Below, one piece after another: positions 1 through 8,770 of a DNA stretch of 64,000 nt. A program made the translations under genes and the position numbers. The stretch's first letter is position 1. The number at the start of each line of letters is the position of its first letter. This DNA comes from Rhodococcus sp. IEGM 1381. Its GTDB lineage: Bacteria > Actinomycetota > Actinomycetes > Mycobacteriales > Mycobacteriaceae. The notes under the pieces were generated by a model that was not told the origin of the DNA, ran no database searches, and saw only the letters and a program-made list of their open reading frames with translations. The DNA lies in assembly GCF_030056795.1 (NCBI RefSeq), contig NZ_JASHKQ010000001.1, positions 992,001-1,056,000 on the forward strand. The letters are read 5' to 3'.

Positions 1-2
1 GC

Positions 3-719
3 TCCGGATTGGGCCCCGATGTGCAGGTGTGCAACACCTTTCATCACGAGCAGTCGATTGCGGAGTACGTCGTCGCAGCAACGGTGATGCTGCGCCGCAA
101 GTTCTTGGAGCAGGATCGCGCACTCCGCGCGGGGGTGTTCGCCACTGCCGTCTACGACCCGAGCATCGCGCAACCGTTGTCGCTGAGTGGTGCTCGCATC
201 GGATTCGTCGGGTTCGGACACATCGGTCGGCGAACCTGGCAGCTGTTTCGGGCATACGGCGCAACCGGTGCAGCGGTCACCGGAAGCGGGCGGGCACCGG
301 ATGAGGGTCTGGAGTGGGTCTCGGGTACAGACGATCTGGGCATGTTGATCGATTTCGCGGATGTTCTCGTGGTCTCCGCACCGCTGAACGAGCGCACGCG
401 CGGCATGATCGGTGCCGAGGAGCTGAGCAGGCTCGGCAGCGATGGGGTACTCGTCAACGTCGGTCGTGGGCCCTTGGTGCAGGAGCAACCGCTGTTCGAC
501 GCGTTGTCTTGCAACGCGATTGCCGCGGCCGCCATCGATGTTTGGTACCACTACCCGGGTCCGGATGGGATAGGGGAGCCGAGCTCCCTGCCGTTCCGCG
601 ATCTCGACAATGTGCTGATGACTCCGCACTCGTCCGGCGTTACGCATCACACGTTCGTGGGCAGGGTCGCCGATATCGCGTCGAACATCGATGCACTGGC
701 GGCATCGATCGGCCGTTAA
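3..719 (+). CDS. D-2-hydroxyacid dehydrogenase, 5' end missing
   Basis: NAD(P)-dependent D-2-hydroxyacid dehydrogenase, which interconverts 2-keto and D-2-hydroxy acids in the cytosol. The frame is open to the window edge, so the N-terminal part of the catalytic domain is missing and 238 residues are visible. The Rossmann dinucleotide loop reads GFGHIG near visible residue 70. The family signature NVGRGPLV supplies the active-site Arg side, and TPHSSG carries the catalytic His. The stop lies 76 bp before the galactarate dehydratase-like gene on the same strand, so the two are probably co-transcribed. The sugar-acid setting suggests a keto-acid reductase or glyoxylate/hydroxypyruvate-type role, but the substrate cannot be read from the sequence. 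Confidence 0.85.
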   Translation, partial: SGLGPDVQVCNTFHHEQSIAEYVVAATVMLRRKFLEQDRALRAGVFATAVYDPSIAQPLSLSGARIGFVGFGHIGRRTWQLFRAYGATGAAVTGSGRAPDEGLEWVSGTDDLGMLIDFADVLVVSAPLNERTRGMIGAEELSRLGSDGVLVNVGRGPLVQEQPLFDALSCNAIAAAAIDVWYHYPGPDGIGEPSSLPFRDLDNVLMTPHSSGVTHHTFVGRVADIASNIDALAASIGR

Positions 720-795
720 ATAGTGTTGGACGAGTATTGGTAACCGAAATAAGCTGTGAGGCAGTGTAACTCGATGACGACGCCAGGAGCCTGAG

Positions 796-1995
796 ATGAC
801 CATAGCCCCCGACAAGCCCACCAGTGGCCTCACTGCCCCGGATGCTGCGATCACTGCGCTGGCAGCCGGTGCGGCGACCATCGACCGCATCGTCGAGGTG
901 ACACTGTCCTCGATCGTATTGCCGCTGCGGAACCCGATCAGTGACGCCAAGGTCCTCACCGGCCGACAGGAGGCGATGACCGAGGTGGTGTTCCTGTTCG
1001 CTGAAATTCGTACCGAACAGGGCCATGAGGGAATCGGTTTCGGGTATTCCAAGCGTGCGGGCGGGCCGGCCCAATTTGCGCATGCCCAGGAGATCGCTCC
1101 GGTACTCATCGGCGAGGACCCGAACGACATCGGCAAGATCTGGACCAAGCTGGTCTGGGCCGGAGCCTCGTTGGGCCGCAGTGGTGTTGCCACGCAGGCG
1201 ATCGCCGCGATCGACATCGCGCTGTGGGATCTCAAAGCCAAGCGTGCCGGGTTGCCGCTGGCCAAGCTGATCGGCTCCGCACGCGATTCGGTGCAGACGT
1301 ACAACACCTCCGGCGGATTTCTGCACACTCCGATCGAGGAGGTCATGGAAAACGCCGCGATCTCCCTGGCCAACGGTATCGGTGGCATCAAACTGAAGGT
1401 GGGGCAGCCGGATTGGCGTACCGACATCGCCCGCGTCACCGCGGTGCGCGAGTTTCTCGGCGACGACGTTCCGTTGATGGTCGACGCCAATCAGCAATGG
1501 GATCGGCCGACGGCGCAGCGTATGGGCCGCATACTCGAACAATTCGACCTCGTGTGGATCGAGGAGCCGCTCGACGCCTACGACGCCGAGGGGCATGCTC
1601 AGCTCGCTCGTAGCCTCGATACCTCGATCGCGACGGGCGAGATGCTGGCCAGCGTCGGAGAGCACGTCCGCCTCATCGAGGCAGGCGCAGTGGACATCCT
1701 GCAGCCCGACGCACCCCGCATCGGCGGAATCACGCAGTTCCTGAAGTTGGCCACCCTGGCCGAACACAACAATCTGCAGCTCGCCCCGCATTTCGCCATG
1801 GAGATCCACCTGCACCTCGCGGCTGTGTATCCCCTGCAGACATGGGTGGAGCACTTCGACTGGCTGGACCCATTGTTCGACGAGCACCTCGAAACACGGG
1901 ACGGACGGATGCACCTGTCCGCTCGACCGGGTCTGGGCTTCACGTTGAGCGAGCAGGGTCGGGCGTGGACGGTCGCGATGACGGTGGTGCGCTAG
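796..1995 (+). CDS. Enolase-superfamily acid-sugar dehydratase, L-talarate/galactarate dehydratase-like
   Basis: Mandelate racemase/muconate lactonizing enzyme family member, 399 aa. It probably dehydrates an aldarate such as galactarate to a 2-keto-3-deoxy product. The catalytic KxK motif (KLKVGQP, Lys199/Lys201) is present. Metal ligands appear as the Asp of VDANQ (about 230), the Glu of WIEEP and the Glu of ATGEM. A catalytic His follows in APHFAMEIH. The C-terminal GLGFTLSEQ is typical of talarate/galactarate dehydratases. AGGAG ends 6 bp before the ATG. It has an N-terminal extension of about 30 Ala-rich residues. Uronate dehydrogenase at 11092-11916 would supply its substrate. The aldarate isomer is inferred, and glucarate or another acid sugar is possible. 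Confidence 0.8.
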   Translation: MTIAPDKPTSGLTAPDAAITALAAGAATIDRIVEVTLSSIVLPLRNPISDAKVLTGRQEAMTEVVFLFAEIRTEQGHEGIGFGYSKRAGGPAQFAHAQEIAPVLIGEDPNDIGKIWTKLVWAGASLGRSGVATQAIAAIDIALWDLKAKRAGLPLAKLIGSARDSVQTYNTSGGFLHTPIEEVMENAAISLANGIGGIKLKVGQPDWRTDIARVTAVREFLGDDVPLMVDANQQWDRPTAQRMGRILEQFDLVWIEEPLDAYDAEGHAQLARSLDTSIATGEMLASVGEHVRLIEAGAVDILQPDAPRIGGITQFLKLATLAEHNNLQLAPHFAMEIHLHLAAVYPLQTWVEHFDWLDPLFDEHLETRDGRMHLSARPGLGFTLSEQGRAWTVAMTVVR

Positions 1996-2011
1996 CTGGT
2001 ACCAGCCCCAA

Positions 2012-3280
2012 TCACATGGGAATGATGCGGCGCATGAGCGATCTGGCTGCGGCGACGACTAGCTGACGATTGTGCGTGTGCACGAATTCGAATCGTCGAT
2101 CCGCGTCGGCGCAGTCTTCATCGCCCAGATCGCGGGCGATGAGCGCCGAGAAATAGTGCTGACCGACCGCGGTGATCGTCCACTCTCGGGTGAACTCCTC
2201 CGTGGGGTCGAGATCTGCTCCGCGCACACCCGGCGCGGGTTCTCCTCCCAGACCGACGCCCACGGCCGCGACAAATGCGTGCTTGGTAGCCAGAAATGCG
2301 TACTGCTCAGCGACAGGCGGGCTGAACCATCGGTAATGCTGGAACGTGGACATGAGGGCCAGCGAATCATTGGTATCGCGGGCGTGGTCCTCGATCTGGC
2401 GGGAGATGGCGCGGATGAAGGCTTTGGTTCCGATCGACGGAGCCACGAGCTCGAACAGATCCGATGGCAGGTTCGGCACCAGACCGGAGTTCGCAACGGG
2501 CTCGCTCAGAATCGACAGCGCACCCGGTGCGGTCCGCACCGACTCGGGCAGCGGACCGGGCCTTCCGAACAGCCATCCCTGGCCCAGTACCGCCCCGAGA
2601 GAGTGAGCGCGGGCGAGGTGTTCGTCGGTTTCGATGCCCTCTGCCAGAACAGTCGCCCCGGTCGCCTCGGAATGCGCTCGTACTGCGGCGATCACGCGCG
2701 CCTGCGCTCGATTCGGATCTCGCTGCACCAACGAACGGTCGAGCTTGATGATGTCCGGTGCGACGAACTCGAGCATGGTCACCGTGTCCGGATGCACGCT
2801 GATGTCGTCGAGAGCGATGCGGCATCCTGCCCGCCGCCCGTCGGCAACCACGGCCAACAACACCGCGGGATCGGCCAGCAGTGACCTCTCTGTCAACTCG
2901 AGCACCACGGAAAATCGGCCTTCGGCTGCTGCGAACGCGCGCCTGGCGGCGTCGGTCGGTCCTGTCGCGGTGTGGGGTTCCACGTTGACGAACAAACACA
3001 GTTCCTGTGCCATCCCTGCAGCGAGTGCCGCGTCGACCGCGCCTGTGCGACACGCCCAATCGAGATCGTCCACCACGCCCAGATCTGCCGCCGTCGAAAA
3101 CACGGAATCCAGGTTCAGTAGGGGCAACTCGGGCCACCGCGCCAGAGCCTCGTACCCGAGGACGGTTCCCGTGCCGAGCTCGATCACGGGTTGGAACACC
3201 GGGCGGACAGCGTTCACATCGGCGAGGGCAGAGGCAATCGCCTCGTGCGAGGAACGCTCGCGCACAGCGTCGTCCGGCAT
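2012..3280 (-). CDS. EAL-domain c-di-GMP phosphodiesterase with C-terminal DICT sensory domain
   Basis: 422 aa soluble protein. Residues about 20-250 form an EAL domain that would hydrolyse cyclic di-GMP. The signature is YEALAR, followed by the metal-site Asn of NVEP, the ELTE glutamates, the DD pair of DDIS, the Lys of IIKLDRS, the Glu of AEGIE and the Gln of LGQG, so the catalytic set looks complete. Loop 6 reads DDISVHPDT instead of the usual DDFGxG form, which may weaken activity or dimer control. Residues about 265-415 fit the DICT domain, a sensory module often paired with EAL in actinobacteria. It has no signal peptide or membrane segment. It sits on the opposite strand between sugar-acid genes with no evident functional link. 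Confidence 0.82.
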   Translation of the reverse strand: MPDDAVRERSSHEAIASALADVNAVRPVFQPVIELGTGTVLGYEALARWPELPLLNLDSVFSTAADLGVVDDLDWACRTGAVDAALAAGMAQELCLFVNVEPHTATGPTDAARRAFAAAEGRFSVVLELTERSLLADPAVLLAVVADGRRAGCRIALDDISVHPDTVTMLEFVAPDIIKLDRSLVQRDPNRAQARVIAAVRAHSEATGATVLAEGIETDEHLARAHSLGAVLGQGWLFGRPGPLPESVRTAPGALSILSEPVANSGLVPNLPSDLFELVAPSIGTKAFIRAISRQIEDHARDTNDSLALMSTFQHYRWFSPPVAEQYAFLATKHAFVAAVGVGLGGEPAPGVRGADLDPTEEFTREWTITAVGQHYFSALIARDLGDEDCADADRRFEFVHTHNRQLVVAAARSLMRRIIPM

Positions 3281-3383
3281 GGAGGTGTCCTTCTTTGCGA
3301 TCGAACAATGATTTTTCAGCTCATTTGGACGTTACCCGCCTGGTCGGTGTTCGGTAGAGGTAGGACACGCATCCGGGTGCGCG

Positions 3384-4226
3384 TCAGCGAACTCCCTCGG
3401 CGCGCAGTTCTCGCGCCCAGGCGGCCGCGTGATCGGTGAGCACCGCGGCGATGCGTTCGAGTTCGCCCGGGTACGAGGCGACTTCGGCGGGCATCGAGAC
3501 GCTGAGCGCATCGGTGGCCGGGATGCGGTACGGCACGACGGTGGCGATGCAGACGACGCCGACGGTGCCCTGCTCCTGCTCGAGTGACCACCCTCGTCGG
3601 CGAACCTGGCCGAGTTCGGCGATGAGGGCGTCGCGATCGACGATGGTGTTCTCGGTGTACCGCTCGAGCTTCTCGGGTAGCAGCGCAGTCACCTCGTCGG
3701 TCGTCAGTTCGGCGAGCAGAGCCTGACCCAACGCGGTGACGTGGCATGGCAGCTTGCGTCCGACGCGGTGCATGCGGCGCACCTCGAGCTTGGAGCCGCG
3801 GCTGGCAAGGTAGATGACGGAGTCCTCGTCGCGTCGGGCGAAGTGGACGGTGTGCCGCACGTCCGATCGCAGTGCTTCGAGCACTGCGGCGGCTCGGCTG
3901 ACCACCGAGTCCTTGTCCAGGTAGGACGTTCCGGTCAGCAGGGCGTGCGTGCCGATGCCGTAGCGGGAGCCGGTCTCGTCGGCCTCGATCCAGCGCAGTT
4001 CCTTGAGCGTCCGCAGCAAGGCGTGCAGACTCGATCGCGGATACCCGCACGCTTCCTGCAGTTCGCCGAGGCTCATGCGCGTGGGGGACGCGGCCAGCGT
4101 CTCGAGGATGTGGATCGTGCGTTCCGCGGATTTCACCGGCTGGCTCTCGGACACCGTTGCGCCCGTGACATCGTTCACCATGGAGACAGTGTCCCTCATG
4201 ATGAACGATGCTTCATACGCGGACAC
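3384..4226 (-). CDS. IclR-family transcriptional regulator of the sugar-acid locus
   Basis: 280 aa regulator. An N-terminal winged helix-turn-helix (about 30-90, with SLGELQEACGYPRSSLHALL) is followed by an IclR effector domain (about 105-275). IclR proteins bind small organic or sugar acids and repress or activate catabolic genes from short dyads. It is the last gene of the leftward importer-dehydratase operon, 18 bp after the dehydratase stop, so it probably controls this locus, with GTTCA-N6-TGAAC at 8687, 9780 and 12001 as candidate operators. The start is uncertain: the GTG at 4226 gives the longest form, while ATGs at 4199 and 4181 are alternatives and none has a strong ribosome binding site. 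Confidence 0.85.
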   Translation of the reverse strand: MSAYEASFIMRDTVSMVNDVTGATVSESQPVKSAERTIHILETLAASPTRMSLGELQEACGYPRSSLHALLRTLKELRWIEADETGSRYGIGTHALLTGTSYLDKDSVVSRAAAVLEALRSDVRHTVHFARRDEDSVIYLASRGSKLEVRRMHRVGRKLPCHVTALGQALLAELTTDEVTALLPEKLERYTENTIVDRDALIAELGQVRRRGWSLEQEQGTVGVVCIATVVPYRIPATDALSVSMPAEVASYPGELERIAAVLTDHAAAWARELRAEGVR

Positions 4227-4244
4227 GAATGTTGTCGACGAACA

Positions 4245-5405
4245 CTAGTACTCGGCGATCAGATTGTTCGAGACGTACTCGAGGTCGATGTCCTCACCCA
4301 GGCCCGGTCGGGTCGGCATCTGCACCATTCCGTTCACGTCGATGGGGTCGACGATGGACTTCAAGTGCGGCGGCACCCAGTCGTAATCCACCAGCGGGTG
4401 CAGCAGTCCGCGCTCGTACCACTGAATGTTCGACGCGCCGCCGACGAGCGCGAGGTTGGGAGCGCCGTTGCCATGGATCTCGCATTCGAGCCCGAACCCG
4501 TCGGCCATGTGCACCGTCTTGAGTGCAGGGGTGATGCCGCCGCCGTTCATCGCGCCGACCCGCAGAATGTCGCAGGCGTCGCTTGCGATCCAATCCGCCC
4601 GCGAACGATGCCGACCGGGAGTGGTCTCCGGGCCGATGACGGGAGTATCGATCTGATCCGCCAACCACTTGTACGAGCGCATCGAGAACTCGTCCATGGG
4701 CTCCTCGAACCAGTCGAAGTTCAGTGCGTCGAGTTCCCGCCCGAGCTTGAGTGCATCGGTACGCGAGTACCAGTGATAGCCGTCGAGCATCAACGAAAAT
4801 CCGGGTCCGACGGCATCTCGCACCGCAGCGCAGGCCTCGATGTCGCGTGTGAGGCTCGGGGCCCCTTCGAGCGGCGGCATCCAGGTGTGCAGCTTGATTC
4901 CCTGGTAGCCCCGATTCTTCAGTGTCACCGCGAAATCGGCATACTCCTGCGGGCTCGACAGCCCGCCGTCGATGTCGTCCCCGCACATGGTGCTCGCGTA
5001 GGCCTTGACCTCGCTGCGGGCTCCGCCGAGGAGCTTCCACACCGGGGTGTCGAATCGGTTGCCGGCCAGATCCCACAGCGCCTGATCGACGTAGCTGCAT
5101 GTGTGCTCGGGAAGTTCGACGGCTCTGGTGCGTTGCCTGACCGCGAACTTGCGGTCCATCTCCTCGCGGTGCAGCGGATCGGTGCCGATGAGGACCGGTC
5201 GAAAATGTTGATCCACTTGATCTTCACGCAGATAGTTTGTCTTGCCCAGGACGTAGCCGCTGACGCCGTCGGAATCGGTGATCCGCAACAGTGCCTGGGT
5301 GGTCGGGACGGACGGTCCTGGGTGTCGATGACCGTAGGAATCGACTGCGGTGCGTGCCTCGGTCTTGAAGACCTGGACGGCAACCTCGGTGATGACGCTG
5401 GACAT
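4245..5405 (-). CDS. Enolase-superfamily sugar-acid dehydratase, substrate unknown
   Basis: 386 aa mandelate racemase-like enzyme, a second member of the superfamily in this locus and clearly different from the one at 796. The catalytic strand carries KxH (GIKLHTW) instead of KxK. Metal ligands are the Asp of LMLDGYHW, the Glu of DWFEEPMDE and the Glu of IGPETT, and the late His is in EIHGNG. These residues fit an acid-sugar dehydratase. The ATG at 5405 is preferred over an upstream in-frame start because GGGG lies about 10 bp upstream; the gene then starts 13 bp after the binding-protein stop. It is co-transcribed with the importer, so its substrate, or a derivative of it, is probably what the importer brings in. 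Confidence 0.8.
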   Translation of the reverse strand: MSSVITEVAVQVFKTEARTAVDSYGHRHPGPSVPTTQALLRITDSDGVSGYVLGKTNYLREDQVDQHFRPVLIGTDPLHREEMDRKFAVRQRTRAVELPEHTCSYVDQALWDLAGNRFDTPVWKLLGGARSEVKAYASTMCGDDIDGGLSSPQEYADFAVTLKNRGYQGIKLHTWMPPLEGAPSLTRDIEACAAVRDAVGPGFSLMLDGYHWYSRTDALKLGRELDALNFDWFEEPMDEFSMRSYKWLADQIDTPVIGPETTPGRHRSRADWIASDACDILRVGAMNGGGITPALKTVHMADGFGLECEIHGNGAPNLALVGGASNIQWYERGLLHPLVDYDWVPPHLKSIVDPIDVNGMVQMPTRPGLGEDIDLEYVSNNLIAEY

Positions 5406-5418
5406 GGCGGTGAATCCC

Positions 5419-6744
5419 CTATTTACCCTGTCGGGCATCGTATTTGGCTTTGGAGCGGTTGAGTTTCTCGGCGAAGTCGTCGGCGAAGTCCTGAGCGCTG
5501 AGCTGCCCGATGAGCACCTTCTGCCACTGGCCCAGCATCTGGACCTGCACGATCTTGCCGAAATCGGGCAGGTAGTCCGGCGGGGTCACCAGCACGGTGC
5601 TCGGGTCGTCGAGCGCGGCCTGAGCCGCCTGCACGGACGGCATCGCCTGGAAGGCCGGCGCGGAGCGAGCGGTCGTGTTGACCGGAATCTGGCCGACGTT
5701 CTCGTTCCAGTAGGCCTGCGCGTCCTGCGAGGTCATGTATTCGAGGAACTTCCAGGCCGCGGCCTGATGCTTGCTGCTCTTGAACACCGTGTACGACGGG
5801 AACGGGTCCGTCATCACCGTGCGAACACCATTGTCTGCCAATGGGAGTGCTACCGCTCCCACCTTGTCGCCGAGCGACTTCTTGTGATTGCTCAGAGATC
5901 CGAGGTTGTGCTGCATCATCGCCACCGAACCGCCGCCGAAGCTGGCGACCATCTGCGGAAAGCCATTGTTGACGTCGGCGGTGGGGGTGTCTACGTCGTA
6001 GAGAGCTGCGAAACGTTCGATGGCCTCGACCATCTCGGGTCGGTTGACAGTAGCCTCGCTGCCGTCGAAGAAGTTGTCGATGCCGGTGGTGGCGAACATG
6101 TGCTGCAGCAGCGGGTAGATCGAGCCCGCGCCTCCGCGGATGGTGAACCCGTAACGACCCGCGGACTTGTCGGTCAGTTCGTCTGCGGCCTCGTAGAATT
6201 CGTCCCAGGTGTCCGGTGGCTCGATGCCGGCCTCGTCGAACCAGTCCGCGCGAAACCACAGCGTGGCGTTGTTACTGGTGAACGGCAGACCGTACAGGTT
6301 CTCGCCGCCGCCGGATTCCATCGCCGACTCGATGATCTTGGGGTCGTACTGGTCCTTCTGCGGTGAGGTCGCCATGAAATCGTCGAGGGGAATGACCGCG
6401 TTCTGCGCGACCAGCGGTGCGAGGTACGCGGTGGACACGATACCCAGATCGGGAGCTGACCCACCGGCGAGCGCAGTTTGGTACTTCTGCTGAGCGCTGT
6501 CCGACGGCAGGCCGACGTACTCGATGTCGATGCCAGGGTTGACCTCTTCGAAGCGCCGAATCAGCTCCTCGTACAACGGGGTTCGATCCGGTCCGGCATT
6601 GTTGTCCCAGAAGGTGAGGGTGCCGCTGTTCGGATCTCCGAGTTCACCGTCGGGCAGGGAGGTTTCGGAACTGCAGCCGGCGAGAACGAGCGTGGCGACG
6701 GCACCGACGAGTACTGCGCGTCGCGAAAAGTGTGTGCGTTTCAT
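5419..6744 (-). CDS. Carbohydrate ABC transporter substrate-binding lipoprotein
   Basis: 441 aa family-1 extracellular solute-binding protein that captures a sugar or sugar acid outside the membrane. The N-terminus MKRTHFSRRAVLVGA is a signal peptide and the lipobox LAGC places the lipidated Cys at residue 24. The mature protein has the usual periplasmic-binding fold length, with the FTSNNATLWFRADWFDEAG region typical of the family. The ATG at 6744 follows the permease stop by 2 bp (TGATCATG), so translation is coupled. It forms an importer with the permeases at 6747 and 7634 and most likely the ATPase at 12065. The neighbouring uronate dehydrogenase and dehydratases suggest a hexuronate or uronide substrate (inferred). 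Confidence 0.9.
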   Translation of the reverse strand: MKRTHFSRRAVLVGAVATLVLAGCSSETSLPDGELGDPNSGTLTFWDNNAGPDRTPLYEELIRRFEEVNPGIDIEYVGLPSDSAQQKYQTALAGGSAPDLGIVSTAYLAPLVAQNAVIPLDDFMATSPQKDQYDPKIIESAMESGGGENLYGLPFTSNNATLWFRADWFDEAGIEPPDTWDEFYEAADELTDKSAGRYGFTIRGGAGSIYPLLQHMFATTGIDNFFDGSEATVNRPEMVEAIERFAALYDVDTPTADVNNGFPQMVASFGGGSVAMMQHNLGSLSNHKKSLGDKVGAVALPLADNGVRTVMTDPFPSYTVFKSSKHQAAAWKFLEYMTSQDAQAYWNENVGQIPVNTTARSAPAFQAMPSVQAAQAALDDPSTVLVTPPDYLPDFGKIVQVQMLGQWQKVLIGQLSAQDFADDFAEKLNRSKAKYDARQGK

Positions 6745-6746
6745 GA

Positions 6747-7628
6747 TCAGCCCTTCACCGCTCCGGCACTGAGGCCCTGGACGAGGTACTTCTGAATGAC
6801 GGCGAACACTGCGACCACCGGCACCGCGGCGATCAGGCCGCCGGCCGCGAGGACGCCGAAGTCGACGTTGTACGAGCCGATCGTGTAGCTCAATCCGACC
6901 GGGAGGGTGAACTTGTCCTGGCTGCTGATGAACATCAGGCCGAACAGGAAGTTGTTCCAGCTGCCGATGAAAGCGAACGAGCCGACGGCGATCAAGCCGG
7001 GTCGTAGCAGCGGAAGCATGATGATGCGGAATGCCTTCAGGCGTGAGCAGCCGTCGACCATCGCGGCTTCCTCCAGTTCCACCGGGATCTGAGAGATGAA
7101 GCCCGCCATCAACATTGCTGCCAGCGGAAGTTGGAAGACGGTGTCGGCGACGATCAGTCCGAACAGGTTGTTCACCAGTCCCATCTCGCGGAACACCTGG
7201 AACAGCGGAATGAGCAGCATCGCACCGGGGACGAACTGGCTGCACAGCAGCGCCATCACCAGGGGGATCTTGGCACGGAACTTGAAGCGCGCCAACGCAT
7301 AACCCGTTGCCAGCGCAACGAAGGTGGTGAGCACGAGAGACAGGCCGGCCACGATGAGGCTGTTCTTGAAGAAGAAGCTGAAGCCCAGGGTGTTCCAGAC
7401 GGTGTCGAAGTGGTCGAGCGTGATGGGCCAGGGAAGCATCGAATTGGAACCGGCGGGCCGGAACGCGAAGACGATCATCCAGTAGAACGGGACGAGCGTG
7501 AACAGGAGGTAGACGGCCAGCGGGAGGCCGACGCTGAACACGCGGGGCTTGGTGCGGTGCACGCGCACCTTGTCGGAACGGTCCAGCGGCGGAGTGGTCA
7601 CGACGGGACGGTCTGCGGTAGTGGTCAT
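6747..7628 (-). CDS. Carbohydrate ABC transporter permease, MalG type
   Basis: 293 aa inner-membrane permease with six predicted membrane segments. The EAA loop that docks the ATPase is EEAAMVDGCSRLKAF, about residues 190-204, followed by the conserved LPLLRPG. The C-terminus ends LSAGAVKG, typical of MalG-like subunits. It starts 5 bp after the MalF-type permease stop and is followed directly by the binding protein, giving the order permease-permease-binding protein-dehydratase-IclR. The N-terminal 30 residues are hydrophilic and variable. Confidence 0.9.
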   Translation of the reverse strand: MTTTADRPVVTTPPLDRSDKVRVHRTKPRVFSVGLPLAVYLLFTLVPFYWMIVFAFRPAGSNSMLPWPITLDHFDTVWNTLGFSFFFKNSLIVAGLSLVLTTFVALATGYALARFKFRAKIPLVMALLCSQFVPGAMLLIPLFQVFREMGLVNNLFGLIVADTVFQLPLAAMLMAGFISQIPVELEEAAMVDGCSRLKAFRIIMLPLLRPGLIAVGSFAFIGSWNNFLFGLMFISSQDKFTLPVGLSYTIGSYNVDFGVLAAGGLIAAVPVVAVFAVIQKYLVQGLSAGAVKG

Positions 7629-7633
7629 GTGCG

Positions 7634-8584
7634 TCAGGCCTTATCGCTGTTGAATTTGCTGAGGCGCAAGTAGAGGATCGAGCAGAAGAGCAGGATGAGG
7701 AAGGCGACGGTGGTGAGCGCCGACCCGTATCCGAAGTCCTGCGCGGTTGTTGCGAGCTGAGAGACGTAGAGCGGCAACGTGGTTGTCACGTCGGCCGGTC
7801 CGCCCGCGGTGAGGGTGTAGAGAAGATCGACGTTGTTGAACTCCCAGACACCGCGGAGCAGGGTAGACAGGATGATCACGGCCTTGAGGTGCGGCAGTGT
7901 CACGAAGCGGAAGCGCTGCCAGCGGTTCGCGCCGTCCACGTTCGCTGCCTCGTAGAGGTCCTTGGGCGCACTCTGCAGTTCGGCGAGGATGAGAATGGCG
8001 AAGAACGGAACGCCGCGCCAGAGTTCGGCAACGCTGGTGGCCCAGAACGCGGTGTCCGGATCGGCGATCGGCGCGGCGGTACCGTCGCCGATGCCCATGT
8101 TGCCGAGCAGTTTGAACAATCCGGTCGACGGGTTGTAGATCAGCAGCCAGATGCCGGTGGTCAGCACGCCGGAGACGGCCCAGGGCGAGAACACCAGGGC
8201 TCGGGCCAGGCCGCGTCCGCGGAAGACCTCGTTGACCAGCAGGGCCAGGCCGAGGCCGAGGAACAACTGGAACACGACCTGCACGCCGACCCACTTGGCG
8301 GTGACGACGAGGCTGTTCCAGAAAGCGTCGTCGGCGAACATGAGCCGGAAGTTCTCCAGGCCGGCGAAGCCGTTGTCCCACGGCGTCGTCGGGTTGTAGA
8401 ACTGCGTGCTGTAGTAGAAGACGCTGCCGACCGGGTAGAAGATGAACACGGCCAGCAGGATGACGACCGGTGCGATCAGGATGTACGGGGCCGAGATGCG
8501 GCGCTTGCGTTTCGGCCGCACGGGAGGGACGGCCGCGCTCTGCGCGCGGGTGCCTCCCGACCGGGGTGGTGTGGTGGTGACCAT
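7634..8584 (-). CDS. Carbohydrate ABC transporter permease, MalF type
   Basis: 316 aa permease, first gene of the leftward importer operon. A cytoplasmic Pro/Arg-rich N-terminus precedes the first membrane helix (YILIAPVVILLAVF) and the EAA loop reads YEAANVDGANRWQRF. The ATG at 8584 (MVTTTPP) is preferred to longer in-frame starts because GGAG lies about 9 bp upstream and the upstream residues do not look like a permease. The untranslated leader is about 140 nt if the promoter at 8732-8760 is correct, and it contains the putative IclR operator at 8687-8702. Confidence 0.88.
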   Translation of the reverse strand: MVTTTPPRSGGTRAQSAAVPPVRPKRKRRISAPYILIAPVVILLAVFIFYPVGSVFYYSTQFYNPTTPWDNGFAGLENFRLMFADDAFWNSLVVTAKWVGVQVVFQLFLGLGLALLVNEVFRGRGLARALVFSPWAVSGVLTTGIWLLIYNPSTGLFKLLGNMGIGDGTAAPIADPDTAFWATSVAELWRGVPFFAILILAELQSAPKDLYEAANVDGANRWQRFRFVTLPHLKAVIILSTLLRGVWEFNNVDLLYTLTAGGPADVTTTLPLYVSQLATTAQDFGYGSALTTVAFLILLFCSILYLRLSKFNSDKA

Positions 8585-8686
8585 GGGGACGCTCCGAAGC
8601 GTTCGGGGCCGGATGGGGGAGCCGGCGAGTGGGTCTGGCGGGGTGCTTCCGGCCCTGGGGATTTGGGCCGTGGAAAGTCTTCGTAT

Positions 8687-8702
8687 GTTCACATATATGA
8701 AC
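8687..8702. promoter_or_regulatory. Putative IclR operator, site 1
   Basis: GTTCACATATATGAAC, an inverted repeat with perfect 5-bp arms (GTTCA/TGAAC) and a 6-bp AT-rich spacer. Fifteen of its 16 bases recur at 12001-12016 and a looser copy lies at 9780-9795. It lies about 24-39 nt downstream of the predicted start of the importer transcript, where a bound repressor would block elongation or initiation. Confidence 0.6.
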
Positions 8703-8731
8703 TCACGTCTGCTATGTGAATTTCTGGACCA

Positions 8732-8760
8732 ACTATGACGGCTGTCACAAGCACTGTCAA
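8732..8760 (-). promoter_or_regulatory. Promoter of the sugar-acid importer operon
   Basis: On the minus strand a consensus -35 TTGACA (8755-8760), a 17-bp spacer and -10 CATAGT (8732-8737). The predicted start is near 8725, upstream of the permease ATG at 8584 and of the operator at 8687-8702. This is one of the best sigma-70-like matches in the window. Confidence 0.6.
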
Positions 8761-8770
8761 GCATGACCGG

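Noticed and set aside
640..1914. Long antisense open frame opposite the galactarate dehydratase-like gene
   Set aside because: It follows the third-position GC of the real gene and its product has no motifs; the sense gene has clear catalytic residues.
4204..4217. TGAA-N6-TTCA dyad near the IclR start as a fourth operator
   Set aside because: The half-sites are in the opposite orientation to GTTCA-N6-TGAAC and the match is likely chance.
8585..8764. 60-residue N-terminal extension of the MalF-type permease
   Set aside because: It would cover the operator and promoter region and resembles no permease; ATG 8584 has a ribosome binding site.
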